Positions 27,079 to 35,884 of a stretch of 64,000 nucleotides of DNA are shown here, in pieces. Under the pieces are notes generated by a model. The model saw only the letters and a program-made list of their open reading frames with translations. It had not been told where the DNA came from and ran no database searches. The position numbers were made by a program, and so were the translations under genes. The stretch's first letter is position 1, and each line of letters begins with the position of its first letter. This stretch comes from CAWBOV01 sp963790525 (lineage in GTDB: Bacteria > Actinomycetota > Actinomycetes > Mycobacteriales > Jatrophihabitantaceae), in assembly GCA_963790525.1 (NCBI GenBank), contig CAWBOV010000002.1, positions 186,001-250,000 on the forward strand. The letters are read 5' to 3'.

Positions 27079-27927
27079 CCGACACCGGCCCGACCGACAC
27101 CGAACCGACCGACACCGGCCCGACCGTGGCGGAGCCGGAGGTCTGGCGCCCCGGCATGACGATGACGCAGCTGCGCGCCATTGCCCAGCCGCCCACGGTC
27201 ATGGGGCGCCGCAACTCCGAGCACTGGGCCGGCAGCCTCTACCTGCGCCGGATGTCGATCTACGTCACCCGGGTGCTGCTGCCGACGCGCATCTCCGCCA
27301 ACGGCGTGACCTGGCTGATGATCGGCGTCGGCGTCGATCGGCGCCGGGGTGCTCGTGTGGCCGTCCTGGTGGGCGGTGCTGATCTGCGCCTTCCTGATGC
27401 AGTTGCAGATCCTGCTCGACTGCAGCGACGGCGAGGTCGCCCGCGCGCGCCGCACCACGTCACCGCTGGGCGTCTACCTCGACCGGATCGGGCACTACCT
27501 GACCGAGGCGCTGCTGCCGATCGGGGTCGGCATCCATGTCGACGGCGGCCTCGGTTCCATCGGCGGCTGGACGACGCTAGGGGCGCTGACGTCGGTGGTC
27601 GTGCTGTGGAACAAGTGCTTCGGCGACCTCATCCACGTCGCCCGCGGCTACGCCCGGCTCCCGCTGCTGTCCGAGGACGCCTCCGTGGCGGCGGTGCGGG
27701 TGGGGCTGCTGCGCCGCATCCGGCAGTTGCTGAAGAGCCTCCCGTTCTACCGCGCGTTCGTCGCGATCGAGTTCTCGCTGATCGTGCTCGTCGCGGCCAC
27801 CGTCGATGCGCTGGCCGGCGGGCAGCACGTGCTGCGGGCGTGGACGATCGTCATGCTGCCCCTGGTCGTGATCACCGCGGCCGGGCACCTCGCGGCGATC
27901 CTGCTCTCGCGCCGCCTGACCGACTGA
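27075..27927 (+). pseudogene. CDP-alcohol phosphatidyltransferase family protein, one frame break
   Basis: About 283-aa integral membrane enzyme of the CDP-AP family, starting at GTG 27075 with a TDTGPTDTEPTDTGPT repeat. One extra base near 27336 splits it (GVGV, then IGAGVLVWPSWW). The active-site signature is LDCSDGEVARARRTTSPLGV followed by YLDRIGHYLTE: D-x2-D-G-x2-A-R-x8-G-x3-D is complete, but the fourth position, normally Asp, is His. The family joins a CDP-alcohol to an acceptor hydroxyl. Five or six helices follow. The preceding gene probably supplies the CDP-alcohol. The product is unknown. Confidence 0.78.
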
Positions 27928-27964
27928 GCGGGCCGCCCCTCGGGCGGATCGCGCAGCTCGGGTC

Positions 27965-28825
27965 TCAGACCACCGGTGGCTGCCCCAGCGCGGCCAGGTG
28001 CAGCACCGTGCGCCAGCGCATCGGGCGGCGCGTCCCGGCATCGGTGCGCCAGCCCTCGACGAAGCCCGCGAACCACACGCGGAGCGCATCGGGGCGGCGG
28101 ACGTTGCGGGCGATCGTGAGCGCCGTCCAGGCGCCCAGATAGAGCGGGATCAGCAGCGCGGGCAGGTTCCGGCGGGCGACCCAGACCCGGTTGCGGGCGT
28201 TCATCCGGTAGTAGACGGCGTGCCGTGCCGGGCTGCTCGCCGGGTGGTTGAGGACGACGTCGCCGGCGTAGCGCACGTGCCAGCCCGCGTCGTACAGCCG
28301 CCAGGCCAGGTCCACGCCCTCGTGGCCGTAGAAGAAGTGGCCCGGCCAGCCGCCGACGACGTCGAACGCGTGCCGCCGCACCACCGTCACCCCCTCGGCC
28401 AGCGCGAACGCCGGCCCGGACCGTGCCGGGTCACCCACGCGCACCCGCGGCACCCAGCGGCGCATCGTCTCCCCCTCCGGGGAACAGATCCGTGGCTGGA
28501 CGGCGCCCAGGCGGGCATCGGCGCCGAACATCGCGGCGATCCGGCTGAGCGTGTCCGGCTCGGGCATCCACGCGTCGTCGTCGAGGAACAGGATCAACTC
28601 GCCCGTGGTCTCCCGGGCGCCGATCTGGCGCGCGGCGGGCATACCGAGGTTCTCGGGCAGCGTCATCGTGCGCACGCCGGGCCCGAGATCACCGGGGTCC
28701 ACGCCGTTGCCGATGCACAGGACGTCGAGGTCCACGCCGGTCTGCGCCAGCGCGCTCGACAGCGCCCGGGCCAGTTCGACGGGCCGCTGGCCGATGGTCA
28801 GGACGACGACCGCGACCGAGGGCAT
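27965..28825 (-). CDS. Family 2 glycosyltransferase
   Basis: 286-aa GT2 enzyme with VAVVVLTIGQRPVELARAL, the DDD-type metal motif in ELILFLDDDAWMPE, FALAEGVTVVRRHAFDVVGG and FFYGHEGVDLAWRLYDAGW (ED-like region replaced by HEGVD). The rhamnosyltransferase-like N-terminal pattern suggests cell-surface polysaccharide or glycolipid synthesis; donor and acceptor are unknown. ATG 28825 starts at the first conserved strand. It is convergent with the CDP-AP gene. Confidence 0.85.
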   Translation of the reverse strand: MPSVAVVVLTIGQRPVELARALSSALAQTGVDLDVLCIGNGVDPGDLGPGVRTMTLPENLGMPAARQIGARETTGELILFLDDDAWMPEPDTLSRIAAMFGADARLGAVQPRICSPEGETMRRWVPRVRVGDPARSGPAFALAEGVTVVRRHAFDVVGGWPGHFFYGHEGVDLAWRLYDAGWHVRYAGDVVLNHPASSPARHAVYYRMNARNRVWVARRNLPALLIPLYLGAWTALTIARNVRRPDALRVWFAGFVEGWRTDAGTRRPMRWRTVLHLAALGQPPVV

Positions 28826-28862
28826 GGCGCCGATCATGCCAGCCGGCACAGCCGCGCCCGGG

Positions 28863-29594
28863 ATGATGGGGCCGGTGACCGTGTTCAGCGACGTGTGGCA
28901 CCGGGCCGTGACCACCCAGCCGGCCCCGTCGCACGCCGTGGTCCTGGCCACCGCGGCCGGCGCGGTCGCGGTGGTGGCGATACCCGTCACGTGGCGCTAC
29001 TCCCGGCACGTCATCACCATCGCCCACGAGGGCGCGCACGGCCTGGTCGCCGTGGTCTGCGGGCGTCGGCTGAGCGGGATCCGACTCCACTCCGACACCT
29101 CGGGACTGACGGTGTCCCGGGGCAAGCGCACCGGACCGGGCATGATCGCGACCGCAGCAGCCGGCTACCTCGGTCCCGCTGCCCTCGGCATCGGGGCGGC
29201 GGCCCTGCTGGCTGCCGGGCACGCCGTCGGCCTGCTCTGGGCCCTGCTGGTGCTGCTGGCCGTCCTGCTGATCCAGATCCGCAACTGGTTCGGGCTGCTG
29301 CCGGTCCTGGCCAGTGCGGCCGTGGTGTTCGCGGTGTCCTGGTGGGCGCCCGAGCGCGGCCAGTCCGGCTTCGCCTACCTCCTGACGTGGTTCCTGCTGG
29401 TCGGCGCGCCCCGGCCCGTCCTCGAACTCCAGGTCCGGCGCCACCGCCGCCGCGGCCACGACTCCGACGCCGACCAGCTCGCGCGCCTGACCGGCATCCC
29501 GGCCCTGGTCTGGGTCGGCGTGTTCCTCGCCGGCACCGTCGCCGCGCTCGCACTCGGCATCCGCTGGCTGGCCTGTGCTGGGATGGCGTGGTGA
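28863..29594 (+). CDS. M50-like HExxH membrane metallopeptidase
   Basis: 243-aa membrane protein with HEGAH (HExxH) in HVITIAHEGAHGLVAVVCGR, in or beside a transmembrane segment, as in M50/site-2-protease-like actinobacterial proteins. RLSGIRLHSDTSGLTVSRG and an AGYLGPAALGIGAAAL helix follow, typical of M50B-like small peptidases. Four or five more helices complete it. Likely an intramembrane zinc protease of unknown substrate. The start could also be ATG 28866 or GTG 28875. The stop overlaps the next gene (GTGA). Confidence 0.7.
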   Translation: MMGPVTVFSDVWHRAVTTQPAPSHAVVLATAAGAVAVVAIPVTWRYSRHVITIAHEGAHGLVAVVCGRRLSGIRLHSDTSGLTVSRGKRTGPGMIATAAAGYLGPAALGIGAAALLAAGHAVGLLWALLVLLAVLLIQIRNWFGLLPVLASAAVVFAVSWWAPERGQSGFAYLLTWFLLVGAPRPVLELQVRRHRRRGHDSDADQLARLTGIPALVWVGVFLAGTVAALALGIRWLACAGMAW

Positions 29595-30682
29595 GCGATC
29601 CGGTGCTGTCGCAGCGGGCGCTGAACCGCGCCCTTCTCGCCCGCCAGCTGCTGCTGGAGCGGGCGCCGCGATCGGTCCCGCAGGCGCTGGAGGACCTGGT
29701 GGGGCTGCAATCCCAGGCGCCCTACGCGGCCTACGTCGGGCTGTGGTCCCGGCTCGCGGGGTTCACCACCGACGCCCTCGCCGCGGAGCTGGTCGCCCGG
29801 CGTGCGGTCCGCATCGTGCTGATGCGCTCGACCATCCATCTGGTCACCGCGACGGACGCCCTGTGGCTGCGGCCCCTGGTCCAGGTCGTCACCGAGCGCG
29901 GTCTGCAGTCCTCACGCGGCAAGCGGCTCGCCGGTCTCGACCCGGCCGAACTCCGCGCGGCCGGTCTGGACGCCGTCGCCGCGGAGCCGCTCACCTTCGT
30001 CGAGATCGGGGCGGCGCTGCGCGAGCGCTGGCCCGACCGCGACCCGGAGGCCCTGGGGCAGGCGGTCCGGGCCTACGTGGCGCTCGTGCAGCCGCCGCCG
30101 CGCGGATTGTTGGGGCAGGGCGGCGCGCCGCGCCACACGTCCGTCGAGCGGTGGCTCGGCCGTCCGGTGGACACCGACGCGTCGCCGGATCGGCTGGTGC
30201 TGCGGTACCTCGCCGCGTTCGGGCCGGCGTCGGTGCCGGACGCACAGGCGTGGTCCGGGCTGACCCGGCTGCGCGAGGTCGTCGAGCGCAACCGTCACCG
30301 GCTGCGGGTCTTCCGCGACGGCGGCGGCACCGAACTGTTCGACCTGGCCGACGCACCGCGCCCGGATCCGGACGTCGAGGCGCCCGTCCGGTTCGTGCCC
30401 GAGTACGACAACCTCCTCCTGTCCCACGCCGACCGCACCCGCGTGATCGCTCCGGAGCACCGGCAACGGATCTTCACGCGGGGCGCGGTGCTGGTCGACG
30501 GGGTCGCGACCGGCGCCTGGCGGGTCGACCGGGCACGGGGGCGCACCGTGGTGGAGATCGAGGCCTTCCGCCGCCTGTCCGGAACCGAGCGCGCGGAGCT
30601 CGAGGCCGAGGCGGGACTGCTCGGCTCCTTCGTCGCACCTCCCGACGAGCAGCCGCAGCTGCGTCTGCGCACGAGCGGGTGA
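29591..30682 (+). CDS. Winged-helix protein, AlkZ/YcaQ-like DNA glycosylase family
   Basis: 363-aa protein of the HTH_42 (AlkZ/AlkX/YcaQ) superfamily. The N-terminus has ALEDLVGLQSQAPYAAYVGLW, with a Q-S-Q triplet at the place of the catalytic QxQ/QxD motif. VRIVLMRSTIHLVTATDA, LVLRYLAAFGPASVPDAQAW, RFVPEYDNLLLSHADR and GTVVEIEAF-type C-terminal strands follow. Characterised relatives remove bulky alkylated bases or unhook crosslinks, and some protect antibiotic producers. The activity here is inferred from family only. The GTG overlaps the M50-like gene by 4 bases. Confidence 0.82.
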   Translation: MSDPVLSQRALNRALLARQLLLERAPRSVPQALEDLVGLQSQAPYAAYVGLWSRLAGFTTDALAAELVARRAVRIVLMRSTIHLVTATDALWLRPLVQVVTERGLQSSRGKRLAGLDPAELRAAGLDAVAAEPLTFVEIGAALRERWPDRDPEALGQAVRAYVALVQPPPRGLLGQGGAPRHTSVERWLGRPVDTDASPDRLVLRYLAAFGPASVPDAQAWSGLTRLREVVERNRHRLRVFRDGGGTELFDLADAPRPDPDVEAPVRFVPEYDNLLLSHADRTRVIAPEHRQRIFTRGAVLVDGVATGAWRVDRARGRTVVEIEAFRRLSGTERAELEAEAGLLGSFVAPPDEQPQLRLRTSG

Positions 30683-30685
30683 GGC

Positions 30686-30931
30686 TCAGCCGCCGGCGAA
30701 GGGTGGCAGGACGTCCACGCTCGCACCGTCGGTCAGCGCGGAGTCCTCGGAGGTCACGGCCACGCCATCGACCAGGAGCGAGGAGGCAGCGAGCACCGCC
30801 GCGAACCGGGCGTCATGTCGGGCCGCGAGGACGGCGCGCAGGTCCGCGACCGAGTCAGCGGTGGCCTGTTCGAGCGGCAGTCCCGCCGCAGCGCGCGCGG
30901 AAGCGAAGTAACGGACGGTCACGGCCGCCAT
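30686..30931 (-). CDS. moaD: MoaD/ThiS family sulfur carrier protein
   Basis: 81-aa ubiquitin-like protein beginning VTVRYFASARAAAGLP and ending LPPFAGG. The C-terminal Gly-Gly is the site that is thiocarboxylated. As the small subunit of molybdopterin synthase it donates sulfur to precursor Z. It lies 24 bases downstream of moaA on the same strand and next to a molybdenum hydroxylase cluster, which supports MoaD rather than ThiS. Confidence 0.88.
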   Translation of the reverse strand: MAAVTVRYFASARAAAGLPLEQATADSVADLRAVLAARHDARFAAVLAASSLLVDGVAVTSEDSALTDGASVDVLPPFAGG

Positions 30932-30955
30932 GAGTCGGTGCCCATCGTGCGCGCG

Positions 30956-31981
30956 TCAGCCGCCGATCGCCGACATCGGGCGGGAGGGCTGCAGGAACCC
31001 CGGGTCGTTGATGCCGTGTCCGGGCAGCTTGCCCTCCATCGCGCGCTGCCAGCGCGCGGCGAGGTCGTCGTCGCTCGCCCCGCCCCGCAGCGCGGCGCGC
31101 AGATCGGACTCGTCGGTGGCGAACAGGCAGTTGCGGATCTGCCCGTCGGCGGTGAGGCGGGTGCGGTCGCAGGCACCGCAGAAGGACCGCGTCACGGACC
31201 CGATGACGCCGACCGTCCCGGGACCGCCGTCGACGGTCCACACCTCGGCCGGCGACCCACCCCGTTCCCCGGGAGCCGGCGTCAGGGTGAATTCGGTCGC
31301 CAGGGCCGAGAGGATGTCGGCGGCGGTCACCATCAGGTCCCGATCCCAGATGTGCCCGGCGTCCAGCGGCATCTGCTCGATGAATCGCAGCTCGTACCCG
31401 TGCTCGATGCAGAAGCGGAGCAGCGGCACGGCCTCGTCGTCGTTGATGCCGCGCAACAGCACCGCGTTCACCTTGACGGGGCTCATCCCCGCAGCCGTCG
31501 CGGCGGCGAGACCGGCGAGGACGTCCGCGTGCCGGTCGCGCCGGGTGATCGCCGTGAACCGGTCGGCGCGCAGCGTGTCCATCGAGACGTTCAGCCGGTC
31601 CACACCCGCGGCGTGCAGGGCTCCGGCCCGTCGCGCGAGCCCGATGCCGTTGGTCGTCAGGGAGATGTCCGGGCGGGGGGCGAGCGCGGCGGTCGCGGCG
31701 ACGATCCGTTCCAGTCCCCTGCGCAGCAGCGGCTCGCCGCCGGTGAAGCGCACCTCGCGGATGCCGAGGCGTTCGACGCCGATCCCGACCAGCCGGATGA
31801 GCTCGTCGTCGGTGAGGAGCTCATCGCTCGGCAGCCAGGCCAGCCCCTCGGCGGGCATGCAGTACGAACACCGCAGATTGCACTTGTCGGTCAGCGAGAT
31901 GCGCAGGTCCGTCGCCACCCGGCCGTAGGCGTCGGCCAACGGTCGTTGCCGCACCGCGGCCAGCGTCATCGGAACTCCCAT
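30956..31981 (-). CDS. moaA: MoaA, GTP 3',8-cyclase
   Basis: 341-aa radical SAM enzyme for the first step of molybdenum cofactor synthesis. The N-terminal cluster motif CNLRCSYC (Cys34, 38, 41) and the C-terminal cluster region CGACDRTRLTADG with NCLFA are present, and the chain ends in the Gly-Gly tail needed for activity. A TAGGCT box lies 6 bases upstream of ATG 31981, suggesting a leaderless transcript including moaD. It is divergent from the MoxR-Cox cluster, whose product needs this cofactor. Confidence 0.95.
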   Translation of the reverse strand: MGVPMTLAAVRQRPLADAYGRVATDLRISLTDKCNLRCSYCMPAEGLAWLPSDELLTDDELIRLVGIGVERLGIREVRFTGGEPLLRRGLERIVAATAALAPRPDISLTTNGIGLARRAGALHAAGVDRLNVSMDTLRADRFTAITRRDRHADVLAGLAAATAAGMSPVKVNAVLLRGINDDEAVPLLRFCIEHGYELRFIEQMPLDAGHIWDRDLMVTAADILSALATEFTLTPAPGERGGSPAEVWTVDGGPGTVGVIGSVTRSFCGACDRTRLTADGQIRNCLFATDESDLRAALRGGASDDDLAARWQRAMEGKLPGHGINDPGFLQPSRPMSAIGG

Positions 31982-31987
31982 GCACCG

Positions 31988-31993
31988 AGCCTA
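31988..31993 (-). promoter_or_regulatory. Promoter -10 box TAGGCT for moaA
   Basis: Minus-strand TAGGCT lies 6 bases before ATG 31981, the same box and spacing as at 23439. Confidence 0.5.
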
Positions 31994-32103
31994 GGTGGTC
32001 CACGCGGGTTCTGCCGAGGCCGGACCGCACGCCGCACGTGTCTCGCGCGGGGCTGCCCGCACCGCACCGCCCGCGATGGCGCCGGATCAGTCATGCTGGA
32101 GCC

Positions 32104-32983
32104 ATGACGCAGTTCTCCTCGCCCGCCAAGCTGGGTGCCGCACTGGAGCAGACGGGCTACCTGCCCGACGAAGGCCTCAGCACGGCGGCCTACCTGGCGC
32201 TGCAGATGCACCGCCCGCTCTTCCTGGAGGGCGACGCGGGCGTGGGCAAGACGAGCCTGGCGCAGGCACTCGCCGAGGTGACGTCCGCGGAGCTGGTGCG
32301 GCTGCAGTGCTACGAGGGCATCGACGCCTCGCAGGCCCTCTACGACTGGGACTTCCCGCGTCAGGTGCTGCACCTGCGCGCCGCCGAGACCGCCGGTGTC
32401 ACCGATGCGACCGGGCTCGAGGCTTCCCTGTACGACCGCCGCTTCCTCATCAGCCGGCCGATCCTGCGCGCCATCGAGACCGCGCCGTCGGTGCTGCTCA
32501 TCGACGAGATCGACCGGGCCGACGACGAGTTCGAGGCGTTCCTGCTGGAGGTGCTGTCGGACAACGCCGTCACGATCCCCGAGCTCGGGACGATCCGCGC
32601 CGCCGAACCGCCGCTGGTCGTCCTCACGTCGAACCGCACCCGCGAGGTGCACGACGCCCTCAAGCGGCGCTGCCTCTACCACTGGGTGCCGTACCCGGAC
32701 TTCGACCGCGAGGTCGCCATCCTGCGCGGCCGACTCCCCGACATCACCGAGACGCTGGCACGCGACGTCGCGCGGGCCACCCGCCGGCTCCGCGAGATCG
32801 ACCTGCTGAAGCCGCCGGGCGTGGCCGAGGCGATCGACTGGGCGCACGCCCTGCACCTGCTGGGCGCGCGGGCGACTCGACCCCGAACGCGCCGCGGCCA
32901 GCCTCGGCGCCGTGCTGAAGTACCAGGAGGACGCGATCCGGGTCCGCAGACATGGTCCTCGCCGAGCTCGGACGAGCCAGTAG
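32104..32983 (+). pseudogene. MoxR-family AAA ATPase (CoxD-like), one or more frame breaks
   Basis: About 290-aa MoxR AAA+ ATPase. Walker A is GDAGVGKTS, Walker B is SVLLIDEIDRAD, sensor 1 is VVLTSNRTREVH, and the arginine-finger region is LKRRCLYHWVPYPDFDRE. An extra base near 32875 shifts the frame; LDPERAAASLGAVLKYQED continues in the next frame to a stop at 32983. The exact C-terminus is uncertain. In cox clusters such ATPases act with the VWA protein CoxE to assemble the [CuSMoO2]-type or related Mo site. First gene of the cluster. Confidence 0.8.
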
Positions 32984-33008
32984 CGATCGGCACCGCGACA
33001 TCACCGAC

Positions 33009-34109
33009 GTGCTCGTCGGTTTCGCGCGCACCCTGCGCCACGCCGGGGTCGAATGCCGTCACCGGACCGCGTCCAGGCGATGCTGGTCGCGCTGGGCCAT
33101 CTGGACGTCCTCGACCCCGGACACGTCTACTGGGCCGGCCGGCTGACCCTGTGCGCCGACCCCGACGACATCGAGCGCTACGACGCCGCCTTCGCCGCCT
33201 ACTTCGGTGGCCAGGCTAGCCCCGCACGACGGCTGGCAGCGCGCCGCCGCCGCGTGCAGCAGTCGGCGCTGCCGTTCGCGGCCGACCCCCCGGACGGCGA
33301 CGGCGGCGAGGACAGGAGCCGGACCTGTCGCTGCGCGGGCCAGCCGGCTCGAGGTGCTGCGCCACCGCGACGTCGCCGACCTCGACCCCCGACCGAGCGC
33401 GAGCAGCTGCGCCGGCTGTTCGCGCTGCTCGCCCCGCAGGTCGGGCAGCGCCGGACGCGGCGCTACACCCGAGCCACCGCGCGGGCCGGATCGACCTGGA
33501 CCGCACGGTGCGCCGGCTGCTGCGCGACGGCGGCGAGCCCAGCCGGCTGGCCCGACGACGCCGTCGCACCCAAGCCACGCCGCCTGGTGCTGCTCATCGA
33601 CGTCAGCGGCTCGATGGCCCCCTACGCCGATGCCCTGCTGCGCTTCGCCCACGCCGCGGTCCGCGCCGCGCCGACCAGGCACCGAGGTGTTCACCCTCGG
33701 CACCCGGCTGACCCGCGTCACCCGCGAGCTGCGCCGGCGCGATCCGGACCGGGCGCTGGCCGCCGCCGGCCACGCCATCCCCGACTGGAGCGGGGGCACC
33801 CGGCTCGGCGAGTCGCTCAAGGCGTTCCTGGACCGTTGGGGCCAGCGCGGCATGGCCCGCGGGGCGGTCAGTCGTCATCTGCTCCGACGGCTGGGAGCGC
33901 GGCGACCCGGCGCAGCTCGGCGAGCAGATCGCGCCGGCTGGCCCGGCTCTGCCCACCGGGTCGTCTGGGTCAATCCGCACAAGGGCAAGGACGGGTTCGC
34001 ACCGCTGACCGGCGGAATGGTGGCCGCCCTGCCCTACGTTGACCAACTGGTGGCCGGGCACAGCCTGGCCGCGCTCGAGGAACTGGCAGGGGTGATCGCG
34101 GGTGCGTGA
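33009..34109 (+). pseudogene. coxE: CoxE-like VWA domain protein with about ten frame breaks
   Basis: Reconstructed across all three frames: TDVLVGFARTLRHAGVE, then SPDRVQAMLVALGHLDVLDP, ASRLEVLRHRDVADLDP, QLRRLFALLAPQVGQRRTRR, RLLRDGGEPSRLARRRR, RLVLLIDVSGSMAPYADALL (MIDAS DxSxS), GTEVFTLGTRLTRVTREL and AHRVVWVNPHKGKDGF. The breaks occur near 33052, 33313, 33339, 33389, 33482, 33571, 33676, 33870, 33935 and 33951. Every segment keeps family identity and codon bias. CoxE partners the MoxR ATPase in maturing the Mo enzyme. The density of single-base indels points to poor sequence here or to a dead gene. Its start is uncertain. Confidence 0.7.
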
Positions 34110-35202
34110 CGTCGCTCGACGAGCTGATGCGGTGGTGGGCCGAGGGCCGCACGGTCGGCATGGCCACCGTCGTCGGCACCTGGCGCTCGTCGCCGCGGCA
34201 ACCCGGGGCCTCGATGATCGTCGGACCCGACGGCACGGTCGGTGGGCAGCGTGTCCGGCGGCTGCGTGGAGGGCGCCGTGTACGAACTGGCCACCGAGAT
34301 CCGCGACGGCGCGCCTCCGGTCGTGCAGCGGTACGGCGTCAGCGACGACGACGCCTTCGCCGTCGGGCTGACCTGCGGCGGCATCATCGACATCTTCGTC
34401 GAGCCATCAGCCGTGAGACGTTCCCCGACCTGGACGCGGTGGTCGCCGACATCCGGGCCGGCCGGCCGGTCGCCGTGGCCACCATCGTCGAGGGCGTCAG
34501 ACGACGCGGCCGGCGCCTCGTCGTCCGGCCCGACGCGGTGGCGGGCTCGCTCGGGTCGGCCCGCTTGGACGACGCCGTGCGCGACGACGCCCGCGGCCTG
34601 CTGGCCCACGGCACGACGGCGACCCTGCACTACGGCCCGGACGGCGAGCGCCGCGGCGACGATGTCGCGGTCTTCGTGGACACGTTCGCGCCGCGACCCC
34701 GGATGATCGTCTTCGGCGCCATCGACTTCGCCGCCGCCGTCGCCCGGATGGGTTCCTTCCTCGGCTACCACGTCACCGTGTGCGACGCCCGCCCGGTCTT
34801 CGCCACCGCCAAGCGGTTCCCCGAGGCCGACGAGGTCGTCGTGGAGTGGCCGCACCGCTACCTGGCCGAGACCGAGGTCGACGAGCGCACCGTGCTCTGC
34901 GTCCTCACCCACGACCCGAAGTTCGACGTGCCCGCTGCTCGAGCTGGCGCTGGACCTGCCGGTCGCCTACATCGGAGCGATGGGTTCGCGCCGCACCCAC
35001 GACGACCGGATGGCGCGGTTGCGGGAGCTCGGGCGTGGGCGAGGAGAAGCTGGCGCGCCTGTCCTCGCCGATCGGGCTGGACATCGGCGCCCGGACCCCG
35101 GAGGAGACCGCGGTGTCCGTGGCCGCCGAGATCACCGCGCTGCGCTGGGGCGGTACCGGGCGCCCGCTGGTGGCGGCGGACGGTCCCATCCACCGCGACT
35201 GA
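34106..35202 (+). pseudogene. XdhC/CoxF family Mo-cofactor chaperone with four frame breaks
   Basis: XdhC-family protein split near 34243, 34405, 34930 and 35030. The N-terminal XdhC/CoxI domain has WRSSPRQPGASMIVGPDG and VSGGCVEGAVYELATE, with the conserved SGGCVE motif. The C-terminal Rossmann domain has RMIVFGAIDFAAAVARMGSF and AYIGAMGSRRTHDDRM. XdhC proteins bind, sulfurate and insert molybdenum cofactor into xanthine-dehydrogenase-family enzymes. The GTG start overlaps the coxE stop (GTGA). Confidence 0.78.
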
Positions 35203-35380
35203 GCCGGAGCTGCGGGCCTTTCGTCCGTCATATCCACACCGGGTGATGACCGAGGACCGGTATGACGCGCGACCGGATCGGCTTCTGTCTTGCGGAGTGG
35301 GCCGGTAGGCGCTTGCATGATGAGTGGCCGCCGTCACATCGCAACTGAGCCCGCGGTCAGTCACCGAACCGGGAGCGTCC

Positions 35381-35884
35381 ATGACCCATATCAGCGTCAC
35401 CGTCGACGGAGCGAAATACACCGACGAGGTGGAGCCTCGTCTGCTGCTGGTGCATTACCTACGCGAGAATCTGGGCAAGGTCGGGACGGTCGTCGGCTGC
35501 GACACGAGCAACTGCGGTGCCTGCACCGTCCACCTGGACGGCCAGAGCGTGAAGAGCTGCACCGTGCTGGCGGTCCAGGCCGACGGCGCCGAGATCACGA
35601 CGATCGAGGGCCTGCGCGGCGCGGACGGCGAACTGCACCCGATGCAGCAGGCCTTCCACGACCATCACGCGCTCCAGTGCGGCTACTGCACCCCCGGGAT
35701 GATCATGGCGGGGATCGACCTGCTCAAGGACAACCCGGATCCCAGTGAGGAGGCCGTCCGCGAGGGCATCGAGGGCAACCTCTGCCGGTGTACCGGTTAC
35801 CAGAACATCGTCTCCGCGGTGCAGGCCTGCGCCAAGCGGATGAGCGGGCAGACGAGCGAGCAGACGAGCGAGGTGTCGGCATGA
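35381..35884 (+). CDS. coxS: CO dehydrogenase/xanthine dehydrogenase-family 2Fe-2S subunit
   Basis: 167-aa iron-sulfur subunit. The plant-ferredoxin-type cluster motif is GCDTSNCGACTVHLDG with a later Cys (KSCTVLA). The alpha-helical cluster motif is CGYCTPGMIMAG and CRCTGY. It passes electrons from the Mo site to FAD. GGGAG precedes ATG 35381. The 178-base gap before it holds no gene. Its stop overlaps the coxL ATG. The gene is intact although its neighbours are frame-broken. Confidence 0.93.
   Translation: MTHISVTVDGAKYTDEVEPRLLLVHYLRENLGKVGTVVGCDTSNCGACTVHLDGQSVKSCTVLAVQADGAEITTIEGLRGADGELHPMQQAFHDHHALQCGYCTPGMIMAGIDLLKDNPDPSEEAVREGIEGNLCRCTGYQNIVSAVQACAKRMSGQTSEQTSEVSA

Noticed and set aside
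33009..35202. Programmed ribosomal frameshifting
   Set aside because: There are too many breaks, in both directions, with no slippery heptamers or consistent downstream structures. Sequence error or decay is simpler.
35203..35380. Separate small gene before coxS
   Set aside because: No frame with a ribosome binding site and actinobacterial codon bias. It is best read as the promoter/leader region of coxS.
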